64,000 bases of DNA from Bacteroidales bacterium F22. GTDB taxonomy: Bacteria > Bacteroidota > Bacteroidia > Bacteroidales > Bacteroidaceae. The stretch spans positions 1,054,001 through 1,118,000 of the forward strand of contig CP095414.1 of assembly GCA_029541985.1 (NCBI GenBank), written 5' to 3'. The notes beneath the pieces are model-generated. The model was given only the letters and a program-made list of their open reading frames with translations, was not told the origin of the DNA and made no database searches. Made by a program: the position numbers and the translations under genes. Shown piece by piece: positions 44,959-52,716 of this stretch. The first letter of the stretch is position 1; the number at the start of each line of letters is the position of its first letter.

Positions 44959-47163
44959 ATGAAAATCCTTCATCAACTGCTTTTTACAGGAAGTATCCTA
45001 CTCATCATCCTATCGGTAGGATGCAAATCACAAACAGCCACATCGATAAGTAAAAGAAGAGAAAAGACGGCTTTTCAGACAGCTTCTATCTGGAAACCAA
45101 CGATAGATATCCGTGCAGATATAGCTATCATCTATGGCACATCAGACCATGATACGATTACTTTCGAGAGACGCGTCAAGAGTTGGAGAGACAAAGGGTA
45201 TACTCCTCATTTCATGACAGGAATGGCCTGGGGAGAGTATCAGGACTATTTCGTGGGTAAATGGGACGGGAGAACTCATTTAGATGAGGGACAAGTTACA
45301 CAGGAAGGAGATACTATCTGGCACGGAAAAGATACTCCTTACATAGTTCCTTCTGAAAATTTCATCAAATATATCCAAGAAACTCAAATCAAACGAGCTA
45401 TAGATGCAGGAATCGATGCCATTTATCTTGAAGAGCCCGAATTTTGGGCTAGAGCTGGATATAGCGACGCCTTCAAAAAAGAATGGACAAATTACTATGG
45501 ATCTGATTGGCGCCCTCAAGATGCATCAGCTGAAAATACCTTCTTATCGAACAAATTAAAATATTTCTTGTTTTATCGTGCCCTCAACAAATGTTTCACC
45601 TATGCCAAGGCTTACGGTAAGACAAAAGGGCTTGATGTCCGTTGTTATGTACCGACTCATTCACTCATCAACTATTCACAATGGCAGATAATCAGCCCCG
45701 AAGCTAGTTTGGCTTCATTGGACTGTGTAGATGGTTATATCGGACAAGTATGGACAGGAACTTCACGCACACCAAATTACTACAATGGGGTAGAAAAAGA
45801 AAGAGTATTCGAAACGGCCTTCTTGGAATATGGTTGTATGGAATCGATGACTGCTCCCACGAATCGAAAGGTATTTTTCCTAACTGACCCTATTGAAGAC
45901 CGACCACGAGATTGGCAAGATTTCAAAAAGAACTATGAAGCCACTTTTACAGCAGAGTTGCTATACCCAAATAATGAGAATTATGAGGTAATGCCTTGGC
46001 CTAAACGAATCTATGAAGGACTTTATAAGACCAGTTTAGATAGCAATCAAAAAGAAACGATTCCACGTTTTTATTCCACTCAAATGCAGGTCATGATTAA
46101 TGCTCTTAATCAAATGCCTATATCAAAGAACAAAGTATCAGGAGCCAAAGGTATCAGCGTACTGATGTCAAATTCACTCATGTTTCAACGTACGCCAAAA
46201 CCTCTTAAAGGATATGATGACCCTAACTTTTCTAACTTCTATGGCTTAACTCTTCCACTGCTCAAAAGAGGCATTCCTGTGAATATGATGCACTTAGAGA
46301 ACGTGGCTTATCCTGCATCATGGAAAGAGACAAAGCTCTTATTGATGTCATACACTAATATGAAACCAATGCAAGCTAGTGGACACGGTCATATAGCAGA
46401 TTGGGTGAAACAGGGAGGTGTATTGATCTACGCAGGACGAGACTCAGACCCCTATCAGAACATACATCAATGGTGGAATGAAGGGGAGAATCATTTCGAA
46501 ACTCCTTCTGCGGATTTATTTACAAGAATGCACCTGAATAGAAATCCTCACAGTGGCATGTACTCCTATGGCAAAGGTACCGTATATGTGATAAGAAAAG
46601 ACCCCAAAGAATTTGTCTTAACTTCAGAGGGGGATATTTCTTTCTCGGAAATCGTCAAGAAGCTTTACGAGAAAAAAGCACAAGAGGGTAAATTGATTTA
46701 CAAGAATAGTTTCTATTTGGAACGAGGTGTCTTCGATTTGATTTCCGTTATGGATGAAGGGATCAACGATGAACCTTATAAACAGCAAGGTAAACTGATT
46801 GATTTATTCAATCCTGAACTTCCCATACTAAAAGAAAAGATAGTTTATCCTGGTCAATGTTCCTTTCTTCTGGATATAGATCGAATAAAAGAAATCCATA
46901 AGCCACAAGTATTAGCCTCAGCGTCAAGAGTGTATCAAGAAAAAAGGACCGCCAAGACCTATTCATTTGTAGCAAAAAGTCCTTTGAATACAACCAACGT
47001 GATGAGGATATTATTGCCAAAGCGACCTACAACTATCACACTAAGAAATTCACAAGGGCAGGTACTGAAAGAAATGACACAATCGTGGGATACTTATAGC
47101 AAGACCTGCTTACTAAAGTTCGAAAATAATCCAGATGGAATAGCAGTCGTAATTCATTGGTAG
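44959..47163 (+). CDS. Large lipoprotein, probable glycoside-hydrolase-like TIM-barrel plus GATase-like domain
   Basis: The 734-residue protein has a lipobox (LSVGC, Cys22). The N-terminal region (about residues 50-370) looks like a TIM barrel: DIAIIYGTSDHDTITFERRVKSWRDKGYTPHFMTGMAWGEYQDYF, then AIDAGIDAIYLEEPEFWARAGYSDAFKKEWTNYYG. An acidic cluster lies at residues 158-161, where a catalytic acid could sit. The next region (ISVLMSNSLMFQR...LLKRGIPVNMMHLENVAYPASWKETKLLLMSYTNMKPM..WVKQGGVLIYAGR) resembles the GATase-like trimerisation domain of GH42-type enzymes. A beta-rich tail ends the protein. I cannot assign a GH family. It follows the DUF3298 lipoprotein gene closely. Confidence 0.6.
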   Translation: MKILHQLLFTGSILLIILSVGCKSQTATSISKRREKTAFQTASIWKPTIDIRADIAIIYGTSDHDTITFERRVKSWRDKGYTPHFMTGMAWGEYQDYFVGKWDGRTHLDEGQVTQEGDTIWHGKDTPYIVPSENFIKYIQETQIKRAIDAGIDAIYLEEPEFWARAGYSDAFKKEWTNYYGSDWRPQDASAENTFLSNKLKYFLFYRALNKCFTYAKAYGKTKGLDVRCYVPTHSLINYSQWQIISPEASLASLDCVDGYIGQVWTGTSRTPNYYNGVEKERVFETAFLEYGCMESMTAPTNRKVFFLTDPIEDRPRDWQDFKKNYEATFTAELLYPNNENYEVMPWPKRIYEGLYKTSLDSNQKETIPRFYSTQMQVMINALNQMPISKNKVSGAKGISVLMSNSLMFQRTPKPLKGYDDPNFSNFYGLTLPLLKRGIPVNMMHLENVAYPASWKETKLLLMSYTNMKPMQASGHGHIADWVKQGGVLIYAGRDSDPYQNIHQWWNEGENHFETPSADLFTRMHLNRNPHSGMYSYGKGTVYVIRKDPKEFVLTSEGDISFSEIVKKLYEKKAQEGKLIYKNSFYLERGVFDLISVMDEGINDEPYKQQGKLIDLFNPELPILKEKIVYPGQCSFLLDIDRIKEIHKPQVLASASRVYQEKRTAKTYSFVAKSPLNTTNVMRILLPKRPTTITLRNSQGQVLKEMTQSWDTYSKTCLLKFENNPDGIAVVIHW

Positions 47164-47225
47164 TAAAGCATCTCATGGTCTAAAAACCTCCTATATCTTA
47201 TAAGAAGTTAATATTCTTACTTTAT

Positions 47226-47241
47226 AAATGAACATTCATTT
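47226..47241 (+). promoter_or_regulatory. Probable TetR operator 1
   Basis: AAATGAA and TTCATTT arms form a 7-2-7 palindrome in the spacer just upstream of the tetR -7 element. A related palindrome (TGAACGTTCA) lies before the next gene. Confidence 0.6.
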
Positions 47242-47248
47242 TTTATAT

Positions 47249-47256
47249 TACCTTTG
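47249..47256 (+). promoter_or_regulatory. -7 element four bases before tetR ATG
   Basis: TACCTTTG is followed by TTCC and then ATG at 47261. The transcript should therefore begin at or within a few bases of the start codon. Confidence 0.55.
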
Positions 47257-47260
47257 TTCC

Positions 47261-47839
47261 ATGAATAAGAAAGAAAAAATAGCAGACAAGCGAAGTGCTT
47301 TATTCCACGCTACCCTTACTTTGGTGCACAATCGGGGATTTCATGATGCCCCAATGAATAAAATAGCCAAACTTGCAGGGGTAGCTCCAGCAACGATTTA
47401 TCTATATTTTCAGAACAAACAAGATCTGATTAATAAACTATATATAGAGATTAAAACTTCTTTTAGTACCTGTGCTTTTAAGGATTATAAAGAAGGTCTA
47501 TCGGTAAAAGAAGGCTTTGAAATCATTTGGAATAATATCGCAGATTATAAACTAAGCAAAATCATGGAAGCGACCTTTTTATCCCAATGTGACAATACCC
47601 CTATGATAGATGAAGAATACAGAAAAGAAGGACTAAAACATCTTCAACCACTACTCGACTTATGGGAAAGAGGACAAGAAGAAGGGCTTATTAAACCATT
47701 ATCTCCTTTTGTTCTCTATGCCTTCACTATATACCCGATGTCTTTTCTTATGGCCATGCAAGAACGCAATGTATATGGTCTGACTAAAAAGACGAGAAAA
47801 GAAATATTCCAATCAGCTTGGGACGCTATTAGCATTTAA
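47261..47839 (+). CDS. TetR-family transcriptional repressor
   Basis: The start at 47261 (MNKKEKIADKRSALFHATLTLVHNRGFHDAPMNKIAKLAGVAPATIYLYFQNKQDLINKLY) puts the helix-turn-helix at residues ~28-50 and excludes an upstream ATG that would lie inside the operator. The 192-residue length and an all-alpha ligand domain (ending FQSAWDAISI) fit TetR. Palindromes lie at its own promoter and ahead of the aldehyde-reductase gene. I infer that it represses itself and the two downstream genes until an electrophile or other ligand binds. Confidence 0.92.
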   Translation: MNKKEKIADKRSALFHATLTLVHNRGFHDAPMNKIAKLAGVAPATIYLYFQNKQDLINKLYIEIKTSFSTCAFKDYKEGLSVKEGFEIIWNNIADYKLSKIMEATFLSQCDNTPMIDEEYRKEGLKHLQPLLDLWERGQEEGLIKPLSPFVLYAFTIYPMSFLMAMQERNVYGLTKKTRKEIFQSAWDAISI

Positions 47840-47859
47840 CTTTTTCTTCTCGAAAGGAA

Positions 47860-47869
47860 TGAACGTTCA
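47860..47869 (+). promoter_or_regulatory. Probable TetR operator 2
   Basis: The perfect palindrome TGAACGTTCA, preceded by AA, shares the AATGAAYRTTCA pattern with the site at 47226-47241. It lies 81 bp before the alcohol dehydrogenase ATG. Confidence 0.55.
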
Positions 47870-47950
47870 GAAACAATAAACAGATTCGGAAGAAAATCAG
47901 AAACACAACAGTTACTTTGAGTAACTTAAACCATTAAAAGAACAAATAAA

Positions 47951-49111
47951 ATGAATAATTTCCAGTTTAAAAATCCAACAAGCATTTTATTTGGCAAAGG
48001 CCAAATAAAAAACCTCTCAGCAGAAATCAAAAAAGAATCAAAGATTCTGATGCTTTATGGAGGAGGAAGTATCAAAAGAAATGGAGTATATGACCAAGTG
48101 AAAGAAGCCCTTGCAGATTATGAAGTAATCGAATTTGGTGGTATCCCATCTAACCCAGAATACAGCACGCTATTAGAGGCACTCAAAGTTATAAAAGAAC
48201 AACATATCGATTTCTTATTGGCCGTGGGAGGTGGATCAGTTATCGACGGGACAAAATTTCTCTCTGCAGCAGCATTATACACGGGTGATACCCCTTGGGA
48301 TATGTTGACAGCTAATAAACCCATAACCGAAGGAATGCCTTTTGGTACCGTTTTGACACTACCGGCAACTGGTTCTGAGATGAATTCTGGAGCCGTCATC
48401 ACTCGTAGAGAGATAAAAGAGAAATTAGCCATGATGGGACCTGGTATTTTTCCACAGTTTTCAGTTCTTGACCCCGAAGTAATCAAATCTATCCCGTTAC
48501 GACAATTAGCAAATGGCCTAGCCGATTCTTTCACACATGTGCTAGAACAATATATCACCTATCCAACAGGTGCTATACTACAGGACCATTTCGCTGAAAG
48601 TATTCTCCAGACAATAGTAGAGGTAGCCCCTACTGTCATGAAAGACCCTTCAGACTATCAAGCTGCATCAAACTTTATGTGGAGTTGCACGATGGCTCTC
48701 AACGGACTCATCCAACAAGGCGTACCTGGGGATTGGGCTGTTCATGGTATGGGACACGAATTGACTGCCTTGTATGGTATCGACCATGCAAGAACTTTAG
48801 CCATTGTTCTTCCAAGTCATTACCGTTACCACTTCGAAGCTAAAAAATTAAAGTTAGCCCAATATGCCGAACGAGTATGGAACGTAAATACAGGAACTAT
48901 TGAAGAAAAAGCAAAAGCAGGAATTGATAAGACAGAAGACTTCTTCCATTCATTAGGTATTAAGACTAAGCTATCAGAATATACAGACGATTATTCCGAA
49001 ACAGGAACGATTGTTTCGGACCGTTTCACCCAACGAGGATGGCTAGGGATAGGAGAACATGGTACACTAACCCCTGCAGATGCAAAGAAAATCATAGAAA
49101 TGAGTTACTAA
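47951..49111 (+). CDS. Iron-containing alcohol dehydrogenase, YqhD/BDH-like aldehyde reductase
   Basis: The 386-residue protein begins MNNFQFKNPTSILFGKGQI, as YqhD and butanol dehydrogenases do. The nucleotide site is AVGGGSVIDGTKFL with a GGG-S-x-x-D core. Metal ligands lie in NGLADSFTHVLEQY, GDWAVHGMGHELTALYGIDHARTLAIVLPSHYR. The family reduces many aldehydes with NADPH and protects cells from toxic aldehydes. It lies between a TetR gene and a nitroreductase fusion, which fits an inducible reactive-carbonyl response. Confidence 0.93.
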   Translation: MNNFQFKNPTSILFGKGQIKNLSAEIKKESKILMLYGGGSIKRNGVYDQVKEALADYEVIEFGGIPSNPEYSTLLEALKVIKEQHIDFLLAVGGGSVIDGTKFLSAAALYTGDTPWDMLTANKPITEGMPFGTVLTLPATGSEMNSGAVITRREIKEKLAMMGPGIFPQFSVLDPEVIKSIPLRQLANGLADSFTHVLEQYITYPTGAILQDHFAESILQTIVEVAPTVMKDPSDYQAASNFMWSCTMALNGLIQQGVPGDWAVHGMGHELTALYGIDHARTLAIVLPSHYRYHFEAKKLKLAQYAERVWNVNTGTIEEKAKAGIDKTEDFFHSLGIKTKLSEYTDDYSETGTIVSDRFTQRGWLGIGEHGTLTPADAKKIIEMSY

Positions 49112-49187
49112 AAAGGTAACATATAATAGATTAAAAGCAGATGAACTATTAGTCGATAAGTTACGAACCAAATAAAAGAAAAGCCGT

Positions 49188-50045
49188 ATGATTAAAGTAA
49201 TTGCAAAGAATTTCGCAAAAGAGGACAAGGTTGAACAAGTCATTGCACTAGCCAAAGAACTAGTGGCGAAGTCAGTACAAGAAGTAGGTTGTTTGAAATA
49301 CGAATTGTATCAAGAGGAACATACCCCTCGCGAACTAGTAATACTCGAAGAGTGGGAAACAAAAGAACACTTGGATAAGCATATGGCTTCAGCTCATTTC
49401 AAAAGCCTAATTCCTCAGATGAGTGCATTGATGGATAAAGAGCCAGAAATCAACACCTATCAGATTCTTACAGTAAAAGGTGAAGATAAGATTGAAAATG
49501 AAGTGCTCAGAGTAATCAGAAACAGAAAAAGTACACGCACTTATCAATCAGAGCAGATAAGAGAAGACGAACTCGAAGCTATCATAGAAGCTGGTATCCA
49601 AGCACCTAGTGCAAACAATGGACAACCTTGGCATTTTACAACCATCCAAAACAAAGAACTAATCAATCACATAAGTTCTAAATCTAAAGAACTAATGATT
49701 GAGACTGGTGTAGAAGCCCTTATTAAGATAGCTAAGAGTCCAGTGAACATTTTCTATGATGCACCGACAGTAATCGTCGTATCAGGAAAAGAAGATGTGC
49801 GCTCAGCAATAGTTGATTGTTCTGCTGCCATAGAAAATATGCTAATAGCCGCTGAAAGTCTACATATAGGTGCCGTATGGGTAGGACTTGCAAAATTTTT
49901 CTTCACTTTCGAAGAAGAATCAGCAAAGATAGATAGACCAGCTGGTTACAAACCACTATTTGCGATAGCCGTAGGTTATAAAAAGAAACAAAGTACTTCA
50001 GGTCCAGCAGCCAGAAACCACGAGGTAAAAACTTATATGAGATAA
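49188..50045 (+). CDS. Fusion of an antibiotic-biosynthesis-monooxygenase (ABM) domain and a nitroreductase
   Basis: The 285-residue protein joins two usually separate families. Residues 1-~95 form an ABM/YgiN-like domain: MIKVIAKNFAKEDKVEQVIALAKELVAKSVQEVGCLKYELYQEEHTPRELVILEEWETKEHLDKHMASAHF. Residues ~105-285 form an FMN nitroreductase: VIRNRKSTRTYQSEQIREDELEAIIEAGIQAPSANNGQPWHFTTI, then DCSAAIENMLIAAESLHIGAVWVG and a GYKPLFAIAVGY end. Quinol or quinone oxidation by YgiN-like domains and quinone or nitro reduction by the other half would be complementary. It lies 76 bp after the aldehyde-reductase gene and is probably cotranscribed. Confidence 0.9.
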   Translation: MIKVIAKNFAKEDKVEQVIALAKELVAKSVQEVGCLKYELYQEEHTPRELVILEEWETKEHLDKHMASAHFKSLIPQMSALMDKEPEINTYQILTVKGEDKIENEVLRVIRNRKSTRTYQSEQIREDELEAIIEAGIQAPSANNGQPWHFTTIQNKELINHISSKSKELMIETGVEALIKIAKSPVNIFYDAPTVIVVSGKEDVRSAIVDCSAAIENMLIAAESLHIGAVWVGLAKFFFTFEEESAKIDRPAGYKPLFAIAVGYKKKQSTSGPAARNHEVKTYMR

Positions 50046-50109
50046 GTCAGAAAGAGGAGTTAAATCAACTACTTACTACCTATTTCAAGATTTAGTTCTT
50101 GGAAACCAA

Positions 50110-50143
50110 AAAGGGAATCTATCATAGGTGATAGATTCCCTTT
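50110..50143 (+). terminator. Terminator of the TetR-ADH-nitroreductase unit
   Basis: Perfect 15-bp arms (50110-50124 and 50129-50143, AAAGGGAATCTATCA and its complement) flank the loop TAGG. The last T residues overlap the second arm. Confidence 0.85.
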
Positions 50144-50212
50144 ATATTTGTCTAATTTGTCGTTATTAAAATCTCCAGTAGGACGATTTCTTATACTATT
50201 CAAAGAAAAAAC

Positions 50213-50232
50213 GGTTGCTCTGAGAAGTAACC
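50213..50232 (-). terminator. Short terminator after the 34-residue KK-rich gene
   Basis: On the minus strand GGTTACT and AGCAACC form a 7-bp stem with one mismatch, followed by G and a T6 run. Confidence 0.55.
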
Positions 50233-50242
50233 TCATCAGGAG

Positions 50243-50347
50243 TTAAAGCTTCTTAGCTTTCTTCTCCCTTTTTTCAGCTCTTTTTTCTTTGGCCGTTTTA
50301 AGCGGTTCCTTCTTTACATTTTTCTTCGCGTCTTGTGCTTTACCCAT
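50243..50347 (-). CDS. 34-residue highly basic small protein
   Basis: The minus-strand ATG at 50347 opens a frame encoding MGKAQDAKKNVKKEPLKTAK followed by EKRAEKREKKAKKL. That is 34 residues, about half of them Lys or Arg. A TATCTTTG -7 element (complement of 50378-50385) lies about 30 bp upstream and a short terminator lies downstream, so it has a complete unit. Very short, lysine-rich proteins of this kind recur in Bacteroidales genomes as far as I recall, but no function is known to me. An RNA- or ribosome-associated role is only a guess from its charge. Confidence 0.72.
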   Translation of the reverse strand: MGKAQDAKKNVKKEPLKTAKEKRAEKREKKAKKL

Positions 50348-50377
50348 AATGTTATATATTAAATGTGATATTGTAAA

Positions 50378-50385
50378 CAAAGATA
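50378..50385 (-). promoter_or_regulatory. -7 element of the 34-residue basic protein gene
   Basis: The minus strand reads TATCTTTG about 30 bp before the ATG at 50347. Confidence 0.5.
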
Positions 50386-50417
50386 CTAAATGTTTTATCA
50401 AACGAGCGATAAAGCAC

Positions 50418-50443
50418 AAAAAAAGACATACCTTTCGATATGC
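50418..50443 (-). terminator. Terminator after the second 34-residue gene
   Basis: On the minus strand GCATATC-GAAA-GGTATGT forms a stem with G-U pairs. A T7 run follows directly. Confidence 0.65.
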
Positions 50444-50502
50444 CTCGTACAGTAATCATTTCTGATTACTCATTTTTTAAAGCTTAAATTGTTAAACTTC
50501 AC

Positions 50503-50607
50503 TTACTTAAGAATACTCATCCCAGTTGGATACCAAATAGTTGTTTTAGAAGCATTCTCACTAAATTTACTCATCATTTTTGTAAAAAATTTCATTACCT
50601 TTTTCAT
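50503..50607 (-). CDS. 34-residue amphipathic small protein
   Basis: The minus-strand ATG at 50607 encodes MKKVMKFFTKMMSKFSENAS followed by KTTIWYPTGMSILK. This is a short basic, Met/Phe-rich, amphipathic N-terminus followed by a WYPTG tail. A TATCTTTG -7 element lies about 160 bp upstream and a U-tract terminator lies downstream, so it fits a self-contained transcript. I do not recognise a family. Membrane association or a secreted-peptide role are possibilities from composition only. The longer plus-strand frame across this segment is antisense and lacks protein-like features. Confidence 0.6.
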   Translation of the reverse strand: MKKVMKFFTKMMSKFSENASKTTIWYPTGMSILK

Positions 50608-50766
50608 TTCTTTTTGTTTTGTGTCCTCCACCTTTTGGAGAACGGTTTTTAATTATTGTTTTTATTCACATCCTAGCGCTTCAATCGGTAATTTGAAGCT
50701 ACCTTATTTTTCAAGAGTTTTGTTATCCTTAAAATCTAATTTCCTAAAAACGTTCTTTCTATACCT

Positions 50767-50774
50767 CAAAGATA
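50767..50774 (-). promoter_or_regulatory. -7 element upstream of the amphipathic small protein
   Basis: The minus strand reads TATCTTTG. The predicted transcript would run about 340 nt to the terminator at 50418-50443 and contain the 34-codon frame. Confidence 0.5.
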
Positions 50775-51051
50775 CAGCTTCTTATTGAATTGCATGTTAT
50801 TCAACACCTTTTCTAATTTATCGCAGTACCTTTCTTGACATTAGTCAACCAACAGAGGTAAACGAACTTAATTTCACACAAAAGTGTTACAAAAAGAATC
50901 TTAGGAATAACAAAATCCTCCATAAGAAAAAAAGAAAAGAGAAGAATGAACATAGGCTGCACAGTACAGACATATCTTTGTACTCATAAGAAATACTTCT
51001 GTATCAGTTGATAATAGAAAAACTCATCTCTAGAAAGAAACGTTATGTTAT

Positions 51052-51084
51052 ATGGGCTGTCCTTCATTGTGAAGGACAGCCCAT
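51052..51084. terminator. Strong 15-bp hairpin
   Basis: Perfect arms ATGGGCTGTCCTTCA (51052-51066) and its complement (51070-51084) flank the loop TTG. No long U-tract follows on either strand. It most likely ends the sulfatase-region transcript on the minus strand. The region 50775-51051 shows a lone plus-strand TATCTTTG (50975-50982) and nothing else that I recognise. Confidence 0.65.
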
Positions 51085-51110
51085 TATTATATAGCGTAAA
51101 GACCTCGTCA

Positions 51111-51175
51111 TTATTTATCCCAACCAGGATTTTGCCCACTATTTTACTTTGATAAAAGTAAAAAGGATAAGATTA
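51111..51175 (-). pseudogene. Probable decayed 3' end of a susD-like gene
   Basis: The minus-strand frame 51143-51111 reads NSGQNPGWDK and then a stop. QNPGW at the very C-terminus is the hallmark of SusD-like glycan-binding lipoproteins. In another frame just upstream (about 51175-51150) is YPFYFYQSK, where SusD proteins usually have YPIP about a dozen residues before QNPGW. A frameshift and a stop separate the two pieces. I infer the remains of a susD gene next to the sulfatase operon. The fragment is short, so the call is tentative. Confidence 0.4.
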
Positions 51176-51247
51176 GCTTCCGAAAAATAGAATTGATATT
51201 TGCTAACAATTCTATTGACTTTTCACTGAACCTATAAAATGTAACAG

Positions 51248-52705
51248 TTAATATGGAATATTCTTCATGTTGGGTTCGATGATAGTGTCACCTTTAAAAT
51301 TAGTTCCTCTGTAAGATGCAGTACCAGTTTTATTCACTTTATACTCCCATTTGTTGACGTATCGCATACCTGGTAAAAAAGCATCATTGGTCTTATCAAG
51401 CAGTTGACAAAGTTTCACTTCAAGGTCCTCTTCGATGAGCTTATAATCTGGATCATTTATCAAATTATTCATTTGGTAAGGGTCTTTATAATTATCAAAC
51501 AGCATCCACGGACCTTTTAGGTCTTTTACGTACGTATATTGTTTCGTTCTAACTCCCCTATATTCTCTTCCTTTAAAGATATTCCACTGTCCAAATGGTT
51601 GATAACAAGCAATCAAAACCCCATTATCTTCAATTGTATCTTTACCCATAAGTAACTTTGATTGATCTGCTCCCTCTATTGATTGAGGAATACTAATATT
51701 TGAAAGAGACAACAATGTAGGTAACAAATCAGGCGTACTAATAGGCGTATCAACCACCCTCTTCTTATCGCCTAAAAGTCGTGGGTAATTTATTAAGAAA
51801 GGCACTTTAATTGATTCATCATAAGCTTGTTGTTTATATTGAAAGCCATGAGATCTCAATAGAGCACCGTGGTCAGATGTAAATACAAATATAGTATTAG
51901 TTAGCTTATTCTTCCTAATAGCCTTCTGTAGAAGACCGATACAACTATCAAGTGCAGAAATATGACTATAATATCCAATCAAATCCCTAATTGCCTTTCG
52001 TTTCAATGAATCAGGAACATTGCCACGAAGTTTAAGATTCATGTTTTTATATGGTGCCTTAAATCTAGAAGGTGCAGTACCATATGGAGAATGTGGTGAC
52101 CCCCATGACAAGAACAACAAGAACGGTTTATCATCACTCTTCTTAGTCGAGAGATACTCAACAGCATCCCTCGTTTGGTCTATAGCATCGTAACCTTTCC
52201 ATTTTCTTAACTGATCATTATTATCCCAGTAGATTGAATTATTATAATTATGAGTACATTCCAATACTTTCCAATAATCGAAACCTTGTCTGCGACTTTT
52301 AGATATAAATGAATTACGTCCATGTCCATCAAGATGCCATTTTCCTATATACGCAGTTTCGTAACCTGCAGCCTTATATATCTTTCCCATTGAATTGGCA
52401 TCAGGATCTAGCTCTACATCATTAATAAAAAAGCCATTAGTCAATGGATATTGTCCCGTCATTAAAGATGCTCTATAAGGACCAGAAACAGGGCAACATG
52501 ATATAGTATTAGTCATATTCACAGAGCTATCTGCCAAACGATCTAGTTCAGGAGTTTGAACATTCGGGTCACCATTGAAGCCCGTAGCTTGTGCTCTACA
52601 CTCATCGGCGAGAACAAAAATGACATTAGGCTTTTTACTTGTCTGAGCCATCGCATTTAAACTGATGAAACCCAAAACAGAAACACAGAACAATTTATTT
52701 TTCAT
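51248..52705 (-). CDS. Secreted S1-family sulfatase with serine-type active-site motif
   Basis: The 485-residue protein has a signal peptide (MKNKLFCVSVLGFISLNAMAQ) and the sulfatase fold. Metal-site KPNVIFVLADECR is followed by the active-site segment ISCCPVSGPYRASLMTGQYP, then GKWHLDGHG and FVFTSDHGALLRSHG. In the C/S-x-P-x-R motif the residue is Ser74 (S-G-P-Y-R). It would therefore be converted to formylglycine by the anaerobic anSME enzyme, which accepts serine, rather than by a cysteine-specific system. The substrate is probably a sulfated host or algal glycan. It is 11 bp after the candidate lyase gene. Confidence 0.92.
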   Translation of the reverse strand: MKNKLFCVSVLGFISLNAMAQTSKKPNVIFVLADECRAQATGFNGDPNVQTPELDRLADSSVNMTNTISCCPVSGPYRASLMTGQYPLTNGFFINDVELDPDANSMGKIYKAAGYETAYIGKWHLDGHGRNSFISKSRRQGFDYWKVLECTHNYNNSIYWDNNDQLRKWKGYDAIDQTRDAVEYLSTKKSDDKPFLLFLSWGSPHSPYGTAPSRFKAPYKNMNLKLRGNVPDSLKRKAIRDLIGYYSHISALDSCIGLLQKAIRKNKLTNTIFVFTSDHGALLRSHGFQYKQQAYDESIKVPFLINYPRLLGDKKRVVDTPISTPDLLPTLLSLSNISIPQSIEGADQSKLLMGKDTIEDNGVLIACYQPFGQWNIFKGREYRGVRTKQYTYVKDLKGPWMLFDNYKDPYQMNNLINDPDYKLIEEDLEVKLCQLLDKTNDAFLPGMRYVNKWEYKVNKTGTASYRGTNFKGDTIIEPNMKNIPY

Positions 52706-52716
52706 TTTATTATTTA

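Noticed and set aside
50489-50788. Plus-strand 99-codon reading frame
   Set aside because: It is antisense to the 34-residue minus-strand gene, has unusual composition and no promoter, while the minus strand has promoter, ATG and terminator.
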